DNA from: Rhizobium sp. Q54
Lineage (GTDB): Bacteria > Pseudomonadota > Alphaproteobacteria > Micropepsales > Micropepsaceae
DNA length: 64,000 nucleotides
Reading direction: 5' to 3'
Assembly (NCBI GenBank): GCA_945860165.1
Contig: CAMAPL010000004.1
Coordinates: 1-64,000 of the forward strand
Part shown: positions 55,458 through 64,000 of the stretch, piece after piece
Layout of the letters: each line of letters opens with the position of its first letter
Numbering within the stretch: position 1 is the first letter of the stretch
The notes under the pieces: generated by a model
What the model saw: only the letters and a program-made list of their open reading frames with translations
Databases searched by the model: none
Told to the model about the DNA's origin: nothing
Position numbers and translations under genes: made by a program

Positions 55458-55614
55458 GCATTCACCTCATCGTTAGATTTCGGCTGACGCGCAACACAAA
55501 GGTGGTACGCACCTGGCCCGAAAATTCAACCACCAAATCCGCGCGCTGTCATCCCAAAAAATTGCAATAACGGAACTCTTTGAGCCAGCCTTAAGAAGTG
55601 CTAACCGGAGAGCC

Positions 55615-56238
55615 ATGAAGCGGCAGGAAACAGCGAAAAGCGAAGCGGAACGGCTGGTTATCGGCCTGTCCGGGGCGTCGGGCGTGGCCTATGGCATTCG
55701 CATGCTGGAAGCGTTGCGCGACTTGGGGGTAGAATCACATCTGGTTATGACCAAGCCGGCGGAAATGACCATCGGTTATGAAACTGAGCTTTCACCAAAA
55801 CAGGTTGCCGCGAAAGCGGACTACACCTACGCGGTCACCGATATCGCCGCACCCATCGCCAGCGGCAGTTTCCGGACGCGCGGCATGATCGTCGCGCCCT
55901 GCTCGGTGCGCACCATGAGCGAGATCGCCACCGGCGTAACCACCAACTGCCTGACCCGCGCCGCCGACGTGATGCTGAAGGAACGCCGCCCGCTTGTGCT
56001 GATGGTGCGCGAGACGCCACTGCATCTGGGGCACCTGCGCACCATGACGGCGCTGGCGGAAATGGGCGCGATCATCCTGCCGCCGGTTCCGGCCTTTTAT
56101 GCCGAGCCCAAGACATTGTCCGACCTGGTGGACCAGATGGTGGGCCGCGCCCTGGACCTGTTCGGCTATGACTGGCCCGACATGAAACGCTGGGGCGAGA
56201 CCATCGCCAAAAGCCGCCGCAAGAAGAGTGTGAAATGA
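55615..56238 (+). CDS. ubiX: Flavin prenyltransferase UbiX
   Basis: 207 residues. It adds a dimethylallyl group to FMN to make the prenyl-FMN cofactor that UbiD decarboxylases need in ubiquinone synthesis. Family segments are VIGLSGASGVAYGIRMLEAL, ITSDIAAPIASGSF-like (DIAAPIASGSF), VAPCSVRTMSEIATG and LVLMVRETPLHLGHLR. Length is normal. No ubiD is adjacent. Its stop overlaps the ATG of the following DUF465 gene. Confidence 0.95.
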   Translation: MKRQETAKSEAERLVIGLSGASGVAYGIRMLEALRDLGVESHLVMTKPAEMTIGYETELSPKQVAAKADYTYAVTDIAAPIASGSFRTRGMIVAPCSVRTMSEIATGVTTNCLTRAADVMLKERRPLVLMVRETPLHLGHLRTMTALAEMGAIILPPVPAFYAEPKTLSDLVDQMVGRALDLFGYDWPDMKRWGETIAKSRRKKSVK

Positions 56239-56450
56239 GCCGCGTGGTTGGTCCCGACGAAGTTGACGCCCGCGCCAAGCTGACCCAGCTGACGCAGGAG
56301 CACCGCGACCTGGACCAGGCCATCGATGCGATGACGCAATCGGGCAATACCGATCTGATGACGATGGCGCGGCTGAAAAAACGCAAGCTTCAGCTGAAGG
56401 ACGAGATCACCGAGATCAACAACGACTTGCTGCCGGATATTATTGCTTAA
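56235..56450 (+). CDS. DUF465 (YdcH-like) protein
   Basis: 71 residues: DEVDARAKLTQLTQEHRDLD, QAIDAMTQSGNTDLMTMARL, KKRKLQLKDEITEIN. The same helical-hairpin family as the gene at 55287-55457, with a longer N-terminus. It is translated from an ATG that overlaps the ubiX stop (ATGA). Function unknown. The two DUF465 genes flanking ubiX may be an old duplication. Confidence 0.85.
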   Translation: MSRVVGPDEVDARAKLTQLTQEHRDLDQAIDAMTQSGNTDLMTMARLKKRKLQLKDEITEINNDLLPDIIA

Positions 56451-56458
56451 ACTCTTAC

Positions 56459-56525
56459 TGTCATTCCCGCGCAAGCGGGAATCCATCTTTCGTGAAGTTG
56501 GACTCCCGCTTTCGCGGGAGTGACA
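56459..56525. repeat. Dispersed palindromic repeat family A, short copy 3
   Basis: TGTCATTCCCGCGCAAGCGG then AATCC at one end, and GGACTCCCGCTTTCGCGGG then AGTGACA at the other. Shorter than copies 1 and 2 and without the GGGAAGGG block; two nested hairpins are visible. It lies between the DUF465 gene and the end of alaS and may act as terminator. Confidence 0.6.
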
Positions 56526-56535
56526 AACGTGGGGG

Positions 56536-59190
<2,655 letters not shown>

Positions 59191-59276
59191 AGGTTAAGGG
59201 TTGTAACGGCCCTCAAAAGCCTTGTCACGCCTGGGTTTTTCGGGGAAGCCATGCCCATTTCCGCCCGATCCGCCGC

Positions 59277-59322
59277 ATAAAAACAAAAACTAAGGGCGCC
59301 CCGCATTCACACGGGGCGCCCT
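59277..59322 (-). terminator. Terminator of recA
   Basis: On the minus strand: stem AGGGCGCCCCG/CGGGGCGCCCT (59322-59312 and 59303-59293) with an 8-nt loop, followed by TTAGTTTTTGTTTTT (59292-59278). It separates recA from alaS, so alaS needs its own promoter in 59191-59277. Confidence 0.85.
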
Positions 59323-59417
59323 CTGCCGAGGAGCTGATGGCCCCCATGGCTAGGGACGTATCAGCGTTTGATAGGGGCGCAGGCGCGAGCCGGAGCCCCA
59401 TTCCAAGACCTTGCGGC

Positions 59418-60497
<1,080 letters not shown>

Positions 60498-60851
60498 GTG
60501 ATGTCTCCCGGTTATTCCACAGCACCCGCTGATCCCCAAGTGAATCCAGCGTCGCGGGGAAGACCTGAAAGTACACGGTTTGTTCTCTTAGGCAAGACAC
60601 TGCCTAAAGCATTGATTTTGAGCATTAATACTACATCTTGTTCTAGATACGTTCCCATATCCTTGGGGGGGCCCTTTCAAGGCCCTCCTCCCCCGGATAG
60701 ATTCGCCGCCAATCCGGGAAAAAACGGGACGGGACATGGGCGGGATCAGGCTATTGGCTACGGCTTTGACGACGACGGTGTGGACCGCCTCGCTGGCCAT
60801 AGCGGCGCCGCGCCTATGAATAGAAAACAAGAATCAACAGGGGGATATAGA
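60498..60851. other. Divergent region between recA and the aldose epimerase
   Basis: 354 bases with no gene of its own. It holds an SOS box at 60640-60654, a G7/C3 stretch around 60664-60672 and inverted segments CCAAGGGG-like around it, and the start region of the epimerase gene (ribosome-binding AGGGGGATA before 60852). The plus-strand frame is open from 60498 but the part before 60852 has no family likeness. Confidence 0.6.
60640..60654. promoter_or_regulatory. SOS (LexA) box GTTC-N7-GTTC
   Basis: GTTC (60640-60643), seven bases TAGATAC, GTTC (60651-60654). This direct repeat is the LexA operator of alphaproteobacteria. It lies 143 bases upstream of the recA ATG, reading as GAAC-N7-GAAC in recA orientation, and marks the likely recA promoter. 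Confidence 0.75.
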
Positions 60852-61964
60852 ATGAAGAAGATCGCACTTGCTGTGGCGTGCCTGTCGGCGCTGGCCCTGC
60901 CTGCGGAAGCCAAGGTCGAGCGCGCGCCCTGGGGCGAAAGTCCCGACGGCCAGAAGGTTGAGCTCTATACTCTGACCAATGCGCGCGGCGCCCGCTTGCG
61001 CATTTCCACCTATGGCGCCACCTGGGTGGGTCTGGAAGTGCCGGGTAAGGACGGCAAGATGGCCGAGGTGGTGCAAGGCTTCGACAATGCCATGGGCTAC
61101 AAACAGTATGGCGCCATGAACGGCGCCGTGGTCGGGCGCTATGCCAACCGCATCGGCGGCGCCAAGTTCACGCTCGACGGCAAGACCTATCAGCTCACCG
61201 CCAATGGCGGGCCCAACAACATCCATGGCGGCCCCGCCGGCTTCAACACCCGCGTCTACAGCGCCACGGCGGTGGACGGCACCAATCCCAGCGTGATCCT
61301 GAACATGGTCAGCCCCGATGGCGACCAGGGCTTTCCCGGCCGGATGGATTTCACCGTCAGCTACACGCTGAAAGCCGACAACACGGTGCGGATCGAATAT
61401 CGCGCCACCGCCGACAAGCCGACGGTGCTGAACATCACCAACCATGCCTATTTCAATCTCAAGGGCGCGGGCAATAGCGATGTGCTGAACCACCAGCTGC
61501 AGATCTTCTCCGACGCCGTGACACCGACCGACGCCAATCACATGGCGACCGGCGCGGTAATGAAAGTGTCAGGCACGGGCTTTGATTTCACCAAGCCCAA
61601 GACCATCGGCAAGGACATTGACGGTCCCGATCCTGCGATCATTGCCACGCCCGGCTGGGACATCAACTTCATCGTGCGCGGCGCGATAGGCACATTGCGC
61701 CCCGCCGCCCGCGTGACCGAGCCGGAAACCGGCCGGGTGATGAGCGTGTGGACCACCCAGCCCGGCGTGCAGCTGTATGTGCCCAATGGCGGGCGCACGG
61801 TGCCGGGCAGGCACGGCCAGCAATATGGCCCACGCCAGTCCTTCTGCCTGGAGACCCAGCATTTCGCCAATTCACCCAATATCCCGAGCTTTCCCAGCAC
61901 CGAACTGCGCCCCGGGAAGATCTTTTACGAAGTGACGGAGTTCAGGTTCTCGACGGCGAAATAA
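60852..61964 (+). CDS. Exported aldose 1-epimerase (galactose mutarotase)
   Basis: 370 residues from MKKIALAVACLSALALPAEA, a signal peptide cut after about residue 20. GalM-type beta-sandwich: NGAVVGRYANRIGGAKF, NGGPNNIHGGPAGF, the catalytic His in ITNHAYFNLKG, and the general base Glu near CLETQHFANSPN. It interconverts alpha and beta aldoses. Being exported, it likely acts on periplasmic sugars released from polymers. A second exported family member starts at 63686. Confidence 0.93.
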   Translation: MKKIALAVACLSALALPAEAKVERAPWGESPDGQKVELYTLTNARGARLRISTYGATWVGLEVPGKDGKMAEVVQGFDNAMGYKQYGAMNGAVVGRYANRIGGAKFTLDGKTYQLTANGGPNNIHGGPAGFNTRVYSATAVDGTNPSVILNMVSPDGDQGFPGRMDFTVSYTLKADNTVRIEYRATADKPTVLNITNHAYFNLKGAGNSDVLNHQLQIFSDAVTPTDANHMATGAVMKVSGTGFDFTKPKTIGKDIDGPDPAIIATPGWDINFIVRGAIGTLRPAARVTEPETGRVMSVWTTQPGVQLYVPNGGRTVPGRHGQQYGPRQSFCLETQHFANSPNIPSFPSTELRPGKIFYEVTEFRFSTAK

Positions 61965-61966
61965 CA

Positions 61967-62086
61967 CCTCTCCATGGGCGGCCATCGAGCCGCCCATCCA
62001 GGGCCGTATGCTGTGGACAAGAAATCTGTTGCTCTGGATGGCCAGCCCCTCTTTTCATGAGAAGTGGGCCCGGCAATGGTGAGTGG
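61967..62086. repeat. Dispersed palindromic repeat family B, copy 3
   Basis: CCTCTCCATGGGCGGCC, GAGCCGCCCATCCAG, CTCTGGATGGCCAGCC and GGGCCCGGCAATGGTGAGTG follow the order of copies at 22595-22702 and 49915-50056. The right end has diverged more. Its end overlaps the region just before the next gene's ATG, so its GTGAGTGGG may double as ribosome-binding sequence. Confidence 0.6.
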
Positions 62087-62087
62087 G

Positions 62088-62432
62088 ATGGAGACAGAAC
62101 TGCTTTTTTCCTACGGCACCTTGCAGCAGGAAGACGTGCAGCTGGCGTCGTTCGGCCGCCGTTTGAGCGGCAGGGCGGACGCGCTGGTGGGCTGGCGGCA
62201 GGAGATGGTGGAGATCACCGATCCCGACGTGCTGACCAAGAGCGGCAAGGCGCTGCATCCGATTCTGATACCGGGGCGCAAGGACGATAGCGTTGCGGGC
62301 ACGGTGTTCGAGATTACCGCCGAAGAACTCACTGCCGCCGACCGCTATGAAGTATCGGACTACAAGCGGGTGGCGGCTTCGCTGAAGTCCGGCCTCACCG
62401 CCTGGGTTTACGTCGGAAGCCGAAAAGAATAA
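62088..62432 (+). CDS. Gamma-glutamylcyclotransferase-like (AIG2) protein
   Basis: 114 residues from METELLFSYGTLQQEDVQLA; ATG 62064 is an alternative. The AIG2/GGCT fold has its FSYGTLQ motif at the N-terminus, LVGWRQEMVEI, the catalytic-type Glu in VAGTVFEITAEELTAADRYE and VSDYKRV. It likely cyclises a gamma-glutamyl amine or peptide. Substrate unknown. A strong terminator follows. Confidence 0.83.
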   Translation: METELLFSYGTLQQEDVQLASFGRRLSGRADALVGWRQEMVEITDPDVLTKSGKALHPILIPGRKDDSVAGTVFEITAEELTAADRYEVSDYKRVAASLKSGLTAWVYVGSRKE

Positions 62433-62466
62433 GGGCGCCGCGGTTCCCGCGGCGCCCCTGTTCTTT
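62433..62466. terminator. Terminator between converging genes
   Basis: Stem GGGCGCCGCGG/CCGCGGCGCCC (62433-62443 and 62447-62457) with a TTC loop, followed by CTGTTCTTTT on the plus strand. It separates the AIG2-like gene from the converging aldolase homologue. Confidence 0.8.
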
Positions 62467-62474
62467 TGATACAG

Positions 62475-63509
62475 CTACTTCTTGGCGAACGGCCCGACTT
62501 CCGGGACCGGCTGGGTATCGAGCAGCGGACCCAGTTCCTGCTTCACGCCAGTGGCGATGGCCGCCATCTCGCTGCCCGCCTGGAAGCAGGTGAAGTCGGG
62601 ACGGTCGCGCCAGGCCAGCGGCCCGCACAGCCGCACCCCCGCCTTTATCGCGGCATCATGGACGATGTTGATGTTGCGCTCATAGTCCGGCTCGCCCGGG
62701 CGATAGCCGGTGTGGTTGGCCAGGTCGCCCGAAGCGGCAAAGATGGCGGTCACGCCCGGAATCTTGGCGATGCGGTCGGCATCCTTCAGGCCGTCCAGTG
62801 TCTCGATCATCAGGATCAGGACCGCATTGTCGTTCCAGGTCTGGCGATAGCCGCCCGGCACGCCGCCCCAGAAGGCGCCGCTAAAGGCCTGGCCGCCGCC
62901 CTGGCTGCGCTTGCCCAATGGCGGGAAGAAGGTGTAGTCGCGCGCCCGGATCGCTTCCTCATAGGAACGGATGGTCGGGACCACGATCACCAGCGCGCCG
63001 GAATCAGTGGCGGTCTGGATCTCGCGCTCGTCCGCCAGGGCGACGCGCACGCCCGGCACCGCCTTGGCATGGGGACAGGCCGCCCACATGCGCGCGGTGG
63101 CGGCCCAGTCGCGCGCGGTGTGCTGGTGCTCGACCCAGATGAAGTCGTAACCGGCATTGGCCATGGCGCAGTAGGTGGACGGATCCTGAGAGGAGTTCAT
63201 AGTGCCGCCGGTGACCTTGCCGCCCTGCATCATCTTGAGCTTGACCGGATTCCAGATCTTGGCGGGGGTGGCCATGTCGTACGCCGTTCCGTATTTCCAG
63301 GTCTTGTCGTTGAACTTGCCCTGGTTGACGGCTTTGGGCGGCGCGCGGTCGATGGACCTGGTGTCGTAGCCCTGGGGCGCGGCCAGCGGAAATTGCATCG
63401 TGCCGGCGGCGGCATTGTTGGCATAAGGATCGGCGCTCTGCGAAAGTGCCGCAACCGTGCCAAGACCGACAGCCCCGACCAACGCGGCTGAAAACAACAT
63501 ACGTTTCAT
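62475..63509 (-). CDS. Exported HpcH/HpaI aldolase family protein
   Basis: 344 residues from MKRMLFSAALVGAVGLGTVA, with GAGAGAGGG upstream; signal peptide about 1-24. The TIM-barrel matches HpcH/HpaI: VEHQHTARDW (catalytic His region), VRVALADEREIQTATDSGAL, ILMIETLDGLKDA with the metal-binding Glu, and FAASGDLANHTGY with the metal-binding Asp. Such enzymes normally cleave 4-hydroxy-2-oxo acids in the cytoplasm. An export signal is unusual. Two exported GalM genes flank it at some distance. Confidence 0.82.
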   Translation of the reverse strand: MKRMLFSAALVGAVGLGTVAALSQSADPYANNAAAGTMQFPLAAPQGYDTRSIDRAPPKAVNQGKFNDKTWKYGTAYDMATPAKIWNPVKLKMMQGGKVTGGTMNSSQDPSTYCAMANAGYDFIWVEHQHTARDWAATARMWAACPHAKAVPGVRVALADEREIQTATDSGALVIVVPTIRSYEEAIRARDYTFFPPLGKRSQGGGQAFSGAFWGGVPGGYRQTWNDNAVLILMIETLDGLKDADRIAKIPGVTAIFAASGDLANHTGYRPGEPDYERNINIVHDAAIKAGVRLCGPLAWRDRPDFTCFQAGSEMAAIATGVKQELGPLLDTQPVPEVGPFAKK

Positions 63510-63685
63510 GAAATTCCCTCTCTCGGCCGGCATCTCATGGCCGGTTGTGAGAGCTAATCAGGCATGGCGGGGCCGGTCAAACGCCACGAGCCAAACTTCG
63601 CGCTTGCACAACGCGTCAGATGGCGCGGCAGGATGGCGCAGCTGCTGGGCGAATTGCTAGGGTGCCTGCCTGTCGGGAGAGCCAC

Positions 63686-64000
63686 ATGAAAATCCGTTTC
63701 GTTATCGCCGCGCTGACGGCGCTCGCCTTTTCGCCGCCGGCGCATGCCGCCACCACCGTCCAGGCCTGGGGCGGCGTGGACAATAAGGGTGTGGACCTTT
63801 TCACCCTGACCAATGCGCGTGGCATGGAAGTCAAAATCTCGAATTACGGGGGTATCATCACGTCCATCCGGGTGCCCGACAGAAACGGCAAGCTGGAGAG
63901 TGTGACCCTGGGTTTCGACCGGCTGGAAGACTATACCAGCCCGCGCTATGCTGGGCGCTATGGCGCGCTGATCGGGCGCTTCGCCAACCGGATCAAGAAC
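63686..64000 (+). CDS. Exported aldose 1-epimerase, cut by the window end
   Basis: The first 105 residues: MKIRFVIAALTALAFSPPAHA is a signal peptide, then VDLFTLTNARGMEVKISNYG, VTLGFDRLEDYTS and GRYGALIGRFANRI, the same family blocks as the gene at 60852. GGGAGA precedes the ATG. The gene runs past base 64000. It is more like standard bacterial GalM than the first copy, which points to two distinct exported enzymes. Confidence 0.9.
   Translation, partial: MKIRFVIAALTALAFSPPAHAATTVQAWGGVDNKGVDLFTLTNARGMEVKISNYGGIITSIRVPDRNGKLESVTLGFDRLEDYTSPRYAGRYGALIGRFANRIKN

Noticed and set aside
60498-60851. 118-codon N-terminal extension of the exported epimerase
   Set aside because: It has no family likeness, would bury the signal peptide, and covers the recA promoter and SOS box.

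Overview
This window looks like a chromosomal segment of a GC-rich alphaproteobacterium. The evidence is the master cell-cycle regulator CtrA with RcdA (DUF1465), the alphaproteobacterial families DUF1013, DUF1192, DUF1285 and DUF465, a cytochrome bc1 operon petABC, tandem GANTC sites upstream of ctrA, and an alphaproteobacterial-type SOS box (GTTC-N7-GTTC) upstream of recA. The genus cannot be fixed from the sequence. Most genes are housekeeping, tightly packed, and often overlap by ATGA, GTGA or TTGA.

Layout. 0-2.6 kb: a small membrane protein, arsC, a cold-shock gene, an exported hypothetical protein and a Cu/Zn-SOD-like protein that has lost metal ligands. 2.6-10.1 kb: a co-directional run glnD, trpS, folM-like, folB, uvrC, pgsA. 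10.1-16 kb: ilvE, an OmpR/EnvZ-type two-component pair, proC, a YbjN-like gene and ubiK. 15-22.6 kb: lgt, midA-like, pgeF, prs, a GST, a frameshifted DUF1761 gene, rplY, pth, ychF. 22.6-28 kb (minus strand): mtnP, apt, a GST-like gene, mtnA and a fused class II aldolase/short-chain dehydrogenase. 28-30.8 kb: petABC. 31-35.4 kb: trmL, a TerC-family gene, a PP2C-type phosphatase, a CCA-adding enzyme, a Nudix hydrolase and DUF1285. 35.4-42.1 kb: a MoxR-DUF58-BatA/DUF4159-VWA cluster. 42.1-44 kb: an accessory or decaying patch with a lower-GC GIY-YIG gene, a GNAT gene, a broken Nudix gene and a 5' fragment of a threonine dehydratase. 44-50.9 kb: a CAU tRNA, mnmA, ctrA, a paraoxonase-like protein, an ABC exporter, rpmE, rcdA, DUF1192. 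50.9-56.5 kb: a quinone oxidoreductase, DUF1013, a YqaA-type membrane protein, an acyl-CoA synthetase, and two DUF465 genes around ubiX. 56.5-64 kb: alaS, recA, two exported aldose 1-epimerases (the second cut by the window end), a gamma-glutamylcyclotransferase-like gene and an exported HpcH/HpaI aldolase homologue.

How the genes work together. The most interesting unit is mtnP-apt-gst-mtnA-aldolase/SDR. Read as a pathway, it would split 5'-methylthioadenosine, recover the adenine, isomerise the sugar phosphate and cleave it to dihydroxyacetone phosphate plus a methylthio-aldehyde that the fused dehydrogenase could process. That is a DHAP-shunt-like route in which a RhaD-type fusion replaces the usual stand-alone aldolase. 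This is inference from order and families. CtrA and RcdA are linked within about 5 kb. The 42-44 kb patch and several genes repaired by a one-base change in a homopolymer suggest either local gene decay or residual sequencing errors. Two families of dispersed palindromic repeats (three copies each) sit between genes.
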